From: Cyanobium sp. NIES-981 | GTDB lineage: Bacteria > Cyanobacteriota > Cyanobacteriia > PCC-6307 > Cyanobiaceae | NCBI GenBank assembly: GCA_945907085.1 | Contig: CAMDSS010000135.1 | Span: 1 to 5,722 of the forward strand | DNA length: 5,722 nt | Direction of reading: 5' to 3' | Shown: piece by piece, positions 1 to 5,058 of the stretch | Numbering within the stretch: position 1 is the stretch's first letter | Layout of the letters: each line of letters starts with the position of its first letter | Program-made: the position numbers and the translations under genes | Notes under the pieces: generated by a model | The model's database searches: none | Told to the model about the DNA's origin: nothing | Seen by the model: the letters and a program-made list of their open reading frames with translations, nothing else

Positions 1-350
1 CAGGTCACCACCTTGCCTTCGGATAGGGCCGTTTGGAAGTTGCCGTGCAGGGGGGAGAAAAACTCCTTGGCAAAGCCCATATCTGCAGTCACGCCAAGGT
101 TGTTGGCGCAGGCCGTAAAGCCTTTCATGTGCTTGAGCTCCATCCGAGCCAGGCGGGTGAGCTCGTCTGCTTGGTCGGGAAGCAGGGTGCCAATCGCGAT
201 GTAATTGTCGTGGGCTTCTTGCTCGCCTTCAATCACGATGGCGTTGATACGGCTATAGGCGTCTTTGTAGGTCTCGGTACTGAAATCGGGCAGCACATCC
301 ACACCAATTGAATTGGTATTGAGAGCAGCGGGAGAGGCAAGGGTCGCCAT
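1..350 (-). CDS. ado: Aldehyde-deformylating oxygenase (alkane synthase), N-terminal part
   Basis: ADO is a cyanobacterial ferritin-like di-iron enzyme that converts fatty aldehydes to alkanes plus formate, using reduced ferredoxin and oxygen. The ATG at 348-350 gives 116 residues before the window edge cuts the gene; the family is about 230-245 residues long, so roughly half is visible. From memory of the family, residues 26-50 (TYKDAYSRINAIVIEGEQEAHDNY) and the ELKHMKGFTAC block around 71-81 match known ADOs almost residue for residue. By alignment to the Prochlorococcus MIT9313 enzyme, iron ligands Glu43, Glu71 and His74 are present; the remaining three ligands lie outside the window. The first ~20 residues are variable, as usual. 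The gene is 43 bp downstream of a creatininase-family gene on the same strand. No clear Shine-Dalgarno precedes the ATG. Acyl-ACP reductase is expected next to the left. Confidence 0.96.
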   Translation of the reverse strand, partial: MATLASPAALNTNSIGVDVLPDFSTETYKDAYSRINAIVIEGEQEAHDNYIAIGTLLPDQADELTRLARMELKHMKGFTACANNLGVTADMGFAKEFFSPLHGNFQTALSEGKVVT

Positions 351-393
351 GACGTCCGCACACGGTGAACAAGTCATTCGACTGTAACCACCC

Positions 394-1197
394 TCAGCCT
401 GGCGCTGATCGGTCCGTCCGAGGCCAGTCACTGGCCAATAGGGATTGAAAGCGCTGGCACCAGCCCTCCAGCAAACAGGTCCAGAGCTCGGCCCCCAGAG
501 CTGCACTCGCCCCAGCACTGTCACCAATGACCCCGGTGCTGCTCAGATCGCCGGTTAACCAGGCGGTGGGGGCCGCCCCTTCCAGGCTCCAGCCCAGGGG
601 GGGAGATCCGCCCTGGTGGCCATCGCAGGGGCGTTCCTGGCCCACGAGTTCGGGGGCCAGGTGCATCATCAAGCTCGTTTCCGCTAGAGCTGCATGGAGC
701 CCTTGGCTGCGCTCCGGCTCTGGAATCAGGGCGCTGAGCCCCTCCGGGCCGCTCCAGAGAAAACAGGGCAACACGGCCAGACTGGGAACGGTGCTGCGCA
801 GCTGACGGGCAGCGGTCTGGAGCAAGGCGATTTGGCCGCCATGGCCGTTGAACAACACGAGTCGCTGGAAACCGGCGCCAGCCAACTGCTGACCCACGGC
901 CACGACCTGGGAGATGAATTGGTCCGGCGCCAGGGAGAGGGTGCCGGCAAAACCGAGGTGCTCGGGGGAAAAACCAAGATTTTGCAAAGGCAACCGCCAA
1001 ATCGGCAGCTCCTGGGGCAGGCGCTCGAGCACCGCATCCACCAGCCGGTCGGCAAACAATCCATCGGTGCCCAGGGGCAAATGGGGACCGTGCTGCTCCA
1101 CCGCACCAAAGGGCCACACCACGGTGCTCCCCCCTTGGATCGCAGCCTGTTCCACCTTGGGCCAAGGCATCTCGGCGAGACGATGCTGACGCGCCAT
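394..1197 (-). CDS. Creatininase-family metal-dependent amidohydrolase
   Basis: This 267-residue protein belongs to the creatininase / creatinine amidohydrolase superfamily, whose members hydrolyse C-N amide bonds with two divalent metals; it is probably cytosolic. Family signatures are clear: GAVEQHGPHLPLGTD at 31-45 supplies Glu34, His36 and Asp45, NGHGG at 117-121 supplies His119, and LAETS places a conserved Glu at 173. These are the positions where creatininases bind metal. No signal peptide or membrane segment is seen, and the length is normal. The family includes creatininase, formamide-type deformylases of pyrimidine or riboflavin pathways and the mycofactocin peptidase MftE, so the substrate cannot be read from sequence. 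The ATG at 1195-1197 is preceded by a weak GAAGG very close to the start; a later in-frame ATG (codon 10) would delete the conserved-looking N-terminus. It points the same way as ado, 43 bp upstream of it, and is divergent from the S1 gene. Confidence 0.9.
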   Translation of the reverse strand: MARQHRLAEMPWPKVEQAAIQGGSTVVWPFGAVEQHGPHLPLGTDGLFADRLVDAVLERLPQELPIWRLPLQNLGFSPEHLGFAGTLSLAPDQFISQVVAVGQQLAGAGFQRLVLFNGHGGQIALLQTAARQLRSTVPSLAVLPCFLWSGPEGLSALIPEPERSQGLHAALAETSLMMHLAPELVGQERPCDGHQGGSPPLGWSLEGAAPTAWLTGDLSSTGVIGDSAGASAALGAELWTCLLEGWCQRFQSLLASDWPRTDRSAPG

Positions 1198-1247
1198 GAC
1201 CTTCAGAACTGATCCCTACAGTGTGGGGCTCCCAGAGCGATGTGGAA
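1198..1247. promoter_or_regulatory. Divergent intergenic region between creatininase and S1 genes
   Basis: These ~50 bp separate two divergently transcribed genes, so transcription in both directions probably starts here or just inside the flanking coding ends. I see no good -35/-10 pair on either strand; TACAGT at 1217-1222 is only a weak -10 candidate for the rightward genes. If the S1 homologue instead starts at the in-frame GTG at 1221, the spacer shrinks to 23 bp. The call rests on gene orientation, not on recognised boxes. Confidence 0.3.
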
Positions 1248-2546
1248 ATGGCCGGAACCGGCAACCAGCAGCCTGCCCCCTCAGCTCGGCCCGTTCCCCC
1301 AGGCGCGCCACGTCCGCTTCCGGCTACGGCGCCGCGGAAGCCGCCCCAGGTGCTGATGCTCAAAAAAGATGAGCCCCTGCCGGCCGCACCTGAGCCCGCC
1401 GCAGCCCTGCAGGCCCCTGGTGCTGCGGCAGCTCCGGCCCCCGCTCCCATTCCCATTGCCGCCCCCGGTCGTCCGGTCCCTGTCAGCAGCCCCAAGCGGA
1501 GCGACGAAGAGCTCTTCGACATGGGGGGACTTGAGGGTCTCACCATGGCCGATTTGCTCGGTCCCGATTCCGGTCGCCAGGGCCGAGGCCAAGCCGCATC
1601 CAAAGCAGCGGCTGCCGCGCCTGTTGCTGCCCCCCCGGTGGTGCCCCGCAGCGTTGACGACTTCGACTTCGACGCCGATGCCTTTTTGGCCGCCCTCGAC
1701 GAACAGGATTTCGTCGGCACCACCGGTGAGGTGGTCACCGGGGTCGTGATCGCCCTCGAGAGCGACGGCGTTTACGTGGATATCGGCGGCAAAGCCCCCG
1801 GATTCATGCCCAAAAAGGAATGCGGACTCGGGGCAATTACCAACCTCAAAGAGCGCTTCCCCAAAGGCCTTCAGGTGGAAGTGCTGGTCACCCGCGAACA
1901 AAACGCCGATGGCATGGTCACCATCAGCGCCCGGGCTTTGGCACTCCGCCAGAGCTGGGAGCGGGTTCGGGCCATGGAGAAGGACGGCAAGGTTGTTCAG
2001 GTGAAAGTGACGGGCTTCAACCGCGGTGGTGTGACCTGTGATCTGGAAGGGCTGCGGGGCTTTATACCCCGTTCCCAGTTGCAGGAAGGCGAAAACCACG
2101 AAGCCCTGGTGGGCAAAACCCTTGGCGTCACCTTCTTGGAGGTGAACGCCGAAACCCTCAAATTGGTGCTCTCGGAGAAGAAAGCAGCCACGGCCGCCAA
2201 ATTTGCCGAATTGGAAGTGGGCCAGCTGGTGGAAGGCCTGATCGTGGCCGTGAAGCCCTATGGCTTTTTTGTCGACCTCGGGGGCATCAGCGGCCTGCTG
2301 CACCAATCCTCCATTACGGGCGGGCAACTCCGCGACATCCGGGAGGTGTTTACCCAGGGAGATCGGGTCAAGGCCCTGATCACCGACATGGACCCGGGGC
2401 GGGGGCGGATCGCCCTCAACACGGCCCTTCTGGAGGGCCAGGCCGGTGAGTTGTTGATCGACAAAGACAAGGTGATGGCCGAGGCCACCGATCGGGCCAA
2501 CCGGGCTCGCTCGGTACTGCGCCAGCAGGAACAGGCCGCCGGATGA
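1248..2546 (+). CDS. rps1b: S1-domain RNA-binding protein, ribosomal protein S1 homologue
   Basis: This is a 432-residue protein with three S1 (OB-fold) RNA-binding domains at about residues 158-230, 246-311 and 324-396. Characteristic stretches are VYVDIGGKAPGFMPKKE in domain 1, LEGLRGFIPRSQL in domain 2 and VKPYGFFVDLGGISGLLHQS in domain 3. This is the layout of cyanobacterial and chloroplast S1, which bind mRNA on the 30S subunit; E. coli S1 has six domains. Cyanobacteria usually carry two paralogues, and I favour the second (rps1b/nbp1 type) from remembered gene context, so the symbol is tentative. The first ~155 residues are unusual: Pro/Ala-rich, apparently disordered, interrupted by acidic motifs at 84-106 and 136-155. 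A short charged tail follows domain 3. ATG 1248 was chosen because it opens the MAGTGNQQ sequence and leaves promoter room; in-frame GTGs at 1221 and 1242 are alternatives. Its stop overlaps the next start as ATGA. Confidence 0.88.
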   Translation: MAGTGNQQPAPSARPVPPGAPRPLPATAPRKPPQVLMLKKDEPLPAAPEPAAALQAPGAAAAPAPAPIPIAAPGRPVPVSSPKRSDEELFDMGGLEGLTMADLLGPDSGRQGRGQAASKAAAAAPVAAPPVVPRSVDDFDFDADAFLAALDEQDFVGTTGEVVTGVVIALESDGVYVDIGGKAPGFMPKKECGLGAITNLKERFPKGLQVEVLVTREQNADGMVTISARALALRQSWERVRAMEKDGKVVQVKVTGFNRGGVTCDLEGLRGFIPRSQLQEGENHEALVGKTLGVTFLEVNAETLKLVLSEKKAATAAKFAELEVGQLVEGLIVAVKPYGFFVDLGGISGLLHQSSITGGQLRDIREVFTQGDRVKALITDMDPGRGRIALNTALLEGQAGELLIDKDKVMAEATDRANRARSVLRQQEQAAG

Positions 2547-3439
2547 ATGAGGCCTTTGCTCCCGATTGGGAGCTGGATTACTACTCCAGGCCGATCCTGG
2601 AGAGCGATGGCAAAAAGCGTTGGGAACTGCTGATTTGTTCCACGCCAGAGCCGGGGCAGGCTGACCCCTCCCATAACGGCACCCCAAAAAGCTTCCGCTG
2701 GGTGTTGCCGTGCCCAGCATCGAGCGTGAATTCGATCTGGCTCAAGGAGGCCCTTCAGCAGGCCCTAGGGGCTGCTGCCGACGAGGGCTTTGGCCCGCCC
2801 CGGCGCTTGCGCTGCTGGCGGGGCTCCATGCGCACCATGGTGCAACGGGCCGCCGAGGGCTTGGGACTCGAGCTGGTGGCCAGCCGCCGCTGCTACGCGC
2901 TGGTGAGCTGGCTTCAAGAGCGGGAGCGGGATGTCTACCCCCTGGAAGAGGGCTACATGCAAGGGCCGCTGGCACCGCCTCCCGTTGCCCTTCGTCCCGT
3001 GGCTGTTCCCTTACCGGAAGCGGCTCGGGGGGAGAGCTGGGCCTGGGCCACCCTTCCCCTGGCTGCCCTGGGCGAGGCCAACGACTGGGAGATGGGCTTT
3101 TGTGGATTGGTGCCCCTGCCGGAAGGGCTCGATCCGGAAGCGACCGTGCCAGGCATTCGTCTGTTTAGCTCCAGCCGCTCCCTGGCGATGGCTGGGTGGA
3201 TTGCCGGTCTTGAGCCTGTGCGGCTCGATATTGCCGATCAGCAACTCGTGCTCGAGGCTGGCTTGGACGACCGCTGGTTGCTCACCAACCTGCCTGCATC
3301 GGAAGCAGACACCGCAGCCGAAACCTTTCGCACGGCCCGGGAGCAGGCCGGCGGCCTGCAGTTCCTGGCGGTACAGGCCAGCGAGGAGGAACCCCGCTTT
3401 GAGGGGTTTTGGTTGCTGCGCGACCTCCCCGATGCCTAG
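2543..3439 (+). CDS. tab2: Tab2/Atab2-like RNA-binding protein (DUF1092)
   Basis: This 298-residue protein belongs to the Tab2/Atab2 family, found in oxygenic phototrophs. Chlamydomonas Tab2 binds the psaB leader and is needed for its translation, and Arabidopsis ATAB2 acts on photosystem I and II mRNAs; the bacterial role is inferred from this. Family blocks are visible in order: WELDYYSRPI near the N-terminus (9-18), RCWRGSMRTMVQRAAEGLGL (about 89-108), SRRCYALVSWLQERERDVYPLEEGY (about 114-138), a GESWAW block near 163, SRSLAMAGWIAGLE (about 211-224), and the C-terminal LQFLAVQ...FEGFWLLRDLP. Length is typical. The ATG is embedded in the stop of the S1 gene (ATGA, 2543-2546), with no strong Shine-Dalgarno of its own, so translation is probably coupled. 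pgeF starts 20 bp after its stop. No membrane segment or signal peptide is seen. Confidence 0.93.
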   Translation: MNEAFAPDWELDYYSRPILESDGKKRWELLICSTPEPGQADPSHNGTPKSFRWVLPCPASSVNSIWLKEALQQALGAAADEGFGPPRRLRCWRGSMRTMVQRAAEGLGLELVASRRCYALVSWLQERERDVYPLEEGYMQGPLAPPPVALRPVAVPLPEAARGESWAWATLPLAALGEANDWEMGFCGLVPLPEGLDPEATVPGIRLFSSSRSLAMAGWIAGLEPVRLDIADQQLVLEAGLDDRWLLTNLPASEADTAAETFRTAREQAGGLQFLAVQASEEEPRFEGFWLLRDLPDA

Positions 3440-3448
3440 ATCGTGGCT

Positions 3449-3452
3449 GGAG
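3449..3452 (+). promoter_or_regulatory. Ribosome binding site for pgeF (GGAG)
   Basis: GGAG lies 7 nt upstream of the GTG at 3460, the best Shine-Dalgarno arrangement in the window. It decides the pgeF start in favour of 3460 over the in-frame TTG at 3409, which would overlap tab2 by 31 bp and add 17 residues with no family resemblance. Confidence 0.6.
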
Positions 3453-3459
3453 CAGACAG

Positions 3460-4299
3460 GTGGCTGAAGCCCTAGGCCCCCCCTTTGACCGACCCGACGT
3501 GGGCTTCAACAGCCTGCCGGGATGGACCTGGATTGGCTGTTACGGGGGCTACTACCTCCAGGCCGACCTACTGGCGGACTTTGAACATGGTTTTTTCACG
3601 CGGCAATGGAATGGCCGCGGGCCTGAGGTGCTGGCGGGCTATCTGAGTGCCGGTGTGAGTGTGCACCGCCCCAAGCAGGTCCATGGCAATCTCGTTTTAG
3701 GGGCCGCTCAGGCCCTTGGCGAACCCTGGCCTGAGGCCGACGGCCTGATCAGCAATGAAGGGGGGCAAAGTCTTTGGGTCTGCGGTGCCGATTGCACGCC
3801 AGTGCTGATTGCCGATCCCCATTCCGGCAGAGTTGCCGCCTGCCATACCGGATGGCGGGGGGTTGCAGGGCAGATTTTGGAGCGGGCCATTGGGTTGCTC
3901 GAGAAGGCCGGATCCAGGCGCACCGATTTGCTCGTCGCCCTTGGGCCCGCCATTGGTGGCCAGGCCTATCAAGTGGCACGCTCCGTCAGTGAGCAGGTGG
4001 CTGGAGCCCTCAGCCCTCACCAAACCGGTGCCAACAAAGCCAGCCCTAAACCTGGTTCTTCAGCAGGGGCAATCCAGGAACTTCAAGCCTGTGGTGGCTT
4101 GGCTGGCGATGCCAAACCTGGCCACGATCGCCTGGACATCCGCTTGGCAACCCAACGCCAACTGGAAAATCTGGGACTTGCCAGGGCCCAGATTGCGGTG
4201 TGTCCCCTCTGCACAGCATCGGAGCCCCTGCTATTCCATTCCTGGCGGCGTGATCAGGTCAAAGCCGTGCAATGGAGCGGCATCGTCTCTCAAGCCTGA
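3460..4299 (+). CDS. pgeF: Peptidoglycan editing factor PgeF (YfiH/laccase-domain protein)
   Basis: PgeF-family proteins (YfiH, YlmD; older name multicopper polyphenol oxidase) remove mis-incorporated residues, such as L-Ser for L-Ala, from peptidoglycan precursors; some members show laccase or purine-nucleoside activity. This copy is 279 residues from the GTG start. The three metal/active-site residues are in place: His75 in KQVHG, Cys112 in CGADCTPVLIAD and His129 in ACHTGWRG. EHGFFTRQ (42-49), EADGLIS (92-98), LGPAIGG (161-167) and the C-terminal CTASEPLLFHSWRRD (251-265) are further family blocks. Residues about 186-222 form a Gly/Ser/Ala-rich stretch between the GPAIG block and the DIR.ATQRQLE helix, and look like a lineage-specific insertion. 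It sits 20 bp after tab2 on the same strand and is probably co-transcribed. No signal peptide is seen, so it is cytosolic. No strong terminator follows. Confidence 0.93.
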   Translation: MAEALGPPFDRPDVGFNSLPGWTWIGCYGGYYLQADLLADFEHGFFTRQWNGRGPEVLAGYLSAGVSVHRPKQVHGNLVLGAAQALGEPWPEADGLISNEGGQSLWVCGADCTPVLIADPHSGRVAACHTGWRGVAGQILERAIGLLEKAGSRRTDLLVALGPAIGGQAYQVARSVSEQVAGALSPHQTGANKASPKPGSSAGAIQELQACGGLAGDAKPGHDRLDIRLATQRQLENLGLARAQIAVCPLCTASEPLLFHSWRRDQVKAVQWSGIVSQA

Positions 4300-4392
4300 A
4301 GAGAGGATCGCGTTGCATTTTTACAGTCTTCTGCACTGTTGCTCATGCAGACAACCCGAGCTCGTGGGTGTTGGACCGAATCCCTACCAAGC

Positions 4393-4444
4393 CCAATCCA
4401 AAAATGTTCAGAATACGCAGAGCAGTTTCGAAACCAAGGATTGG
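4393..4444. repeat. 7-bp inverted repeat enclosing a 10-bp palindrome
   Basis: CCAATCC at 4393-4399 is perfectly complementary to GGATTGG at 4438-4444, and the enclosed segment contains the perfect palindrome GTTTCGAAAC at 4425-4434. As RNA this could fold as a long-range 7-bp stem closing a loop with a small TCGA-capped hairpin. It may be part of a leader or a small RNA; with no T-run after it, it does not look like an intrinsic terminator. Function is unknown. Confidence 0.35.
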
Positions 4445-4528
4445 AAAACCGAGCTCTCCATGGCGAGAACACCCATGGGGATTGAATCAAGAACAGCCCA
4501 CTACACGAAGACAGTCCTCTTGAGTCAT

Positions 4529-4561
4529 AGGCCTCAATGGCCTTAGCTCGAAATCAAGGCC
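4529..4561. repeat. Overlapping alternative stem-loops sharing GGCCT
   Basis: AGGCC (4529-4533) pairs with GGCCT (4539-4543) across a 5-nt loop. The same GGCCTT (4539-4544) can instead pair with AAGGCC (4556-4561) across an 11-nt loop. The two foldings exclude each other. Stems are short, so this may be chance; it lies about 150 nt upstream of the cyAbrB start. Confidence 0.25.
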
Positions 4562-4662
4562 AAGCTTGCCGCCGATGAGCTGCACAAGGCCTGCAAAGCG
4601 AAGCAAAAGTGCAAAGCATCTCCTGGCTATGCTTCAGGCCCTTGCATGGGCACACCTCTACG

Positions 4663-4684
4663 TGTAATCATGCAAAAGTTGCAT
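4663..4684 (+). promoter_or_regulatory. Putative cyAbrB promoter -10 and dyad operator
   Basis: TGTAAT at 4663-4668 differs from the -10 consensus by one base. Immediately after it comes the perfect dyad ATGCAA-AAG-TTGCAT (4670-4684), ending 11 nt before the cyAbrB ATG. TTGCAT recurs at 4642-4647, where it could serve as a poor -35 with a 15-nt spacer. A dyad overlapping the expected transcription start is a plausible repressor site, perhaps for autoregulation. No Shine-Dalgarno is visible between it and the ATG. Confidence 0.35.
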
Positions 4685-4695
4685 AGTTAATTTTC

Positions 4696-5058
4696 ATGCT
4701 TACGGGAGCCGATCTACTCGCCAAAGTCAAAGAGCTGGGCGATATCAGCAAATCCGACCTTGTTCGCTCCTGCGGATACGTCTCGACCAAGAAGGATGGA
4801 ACGGAACGCCTCAACTTCACCGCGTTCTATGAAGCCCTTCTGGCAGCCAAGGGGGTTGATTTCGGTGGAGCGTCCCAAACGGGCAAAGGTGGTCGCAAAC
4901 TCAGCTTCAGCACCAAAATTCAGTTCAACGGCAACCTGATGGTTGGCAAGGCCTATACGGGCATGCTCGAACTCAAGCCTGGCGATGAGTTCGAAATCAA
5001 ACTGGGTCGCAAGCAAATCCGCCTGGTTCCCATTGGCTCGGAAGACGACGAAGAGTAA
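4696..5058 (+). CDS. cyabrB: Cyanobacterial AbrB-family transcriptional regulator (cyAbrB)
   Basis: This 120-residue protein is a cyAbrB, a DNA-binding family specific to cyanobacteria whose Synechocystis members (sll0359, sll0822) regulate hydrogenase, nitrogen and carbon-uptake genes. The N-terminal half has the family's conserved start LTGADLLAKVKELGDISKSDLVRSCGY, split here as residues 2-18 and 19-28, followed by RLNFTAFYEALLAAKG (38-53). Unlike Bacillus AbrB, the AbrB-type DNA-binding domain is at the C-terminus (about 67-112), with VGKAYTGMLELKPGDEFEIK as its core (83-102). The tail SEDDEE is acidic. Length is typical and the ATG at 4696 fits the family start. It is preceded by a long repeat-rich leader with a dyad close to the start, suggesting its own regulated promoter. 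Its stop directly abuts the convergent gene. Which of the two usual paralogues this is cannot be decided here. Confidence 0.94.
   Translation: MLTGADLLAKVKELGDISKSDLVRSCGYVSTKKDGTERLNFTAFYEALLAAKGVDFGGASQTGKGGRKLSFSTKIQFNGNLMVGKAYTGMLELKPGDEFEIKLGRKQIRLVPIGSEDDEE

Larger units (their letters stand above)
4300..4695. other. 396-bp gap without a convincing gene, rich in inverted repeats
   Basis: This stretch is visibly richer in A and T than its neighbours and holds no reading frame with a recognisable product. It contains several perfect palindromes or short inverted repeats: ACAGT/ACTGT (4323-4339), CGAGCTCG (4357-4364), CCAATCC/GGATTGG (4393-4444) enclosing GTTTCGAAAC (4425-4434), CCCATGGG (4472-4479), AGGCC/GGCCT and GGCCTT/AAGGCC (4529-4561), CAAGCTTG (4561-4568), AAGCAT/ATGCTT (4614-4634) and ATGCAA/TTGCAT (4670-4684). 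Its right end must hold the cyAbrB promoter and leader. Two short open stretches (4575-4667 with an ATG, and 4547-4687 without one) could be a tiny gene or the remnant of one. A non-coding RNA is possible. I do not recognise the Yfr1 core motif here. Confidence 0.6.

Noticed and set aside
521..1738. 405-codon minus-strand frame overlapping the creatininase gene and the S1 N-terminus
   Set aside because: The translation is low-complexity Gly/Ala/Ser/Pro/Arg and crosses the divergent intergenic region; it mirrors the Pro/Ala-rich S1 N-terminus in another frame.
1281..2720. 479-codon open frame on the minus strand opposite the S1 gene and the start of tab2
   Set aside because: Its product resembles no family, and it spans the junction of two well-supported plus-strand genes. 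Long antisense frames are common opposite GC-rich coding sequence.
3409..3459. TTG at 3409 as the pgeF start
   Set aside because: It would overlap tab2, has no ribosome site and adds residues unlike the family; GTG 3460 has GGAG at ideal spacing.
4286..4322. CTCTC/GAGAG hairpin at the pgeF stop followed by a T-run as a terminator
   Set aside because: The stem is only five pairs plus a wobble, and the T-run (4318-4322) begins 11 nt after it, so it is a poor intrinsic terminator.
4365..4390. tRNA-like T-arm (GGACCGAATCC) in the gap
   Set aside because: The TTCGA core is absent, and no matching acceptor, D or anticodon arms can be placed around it.
3809..4546. 245-codon plus-strand frame running from inside pgeF into the gap
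   Set aside because: Out of frame with pgeF, no family resemblance, and its start lies inside conserved pgeF sequence.
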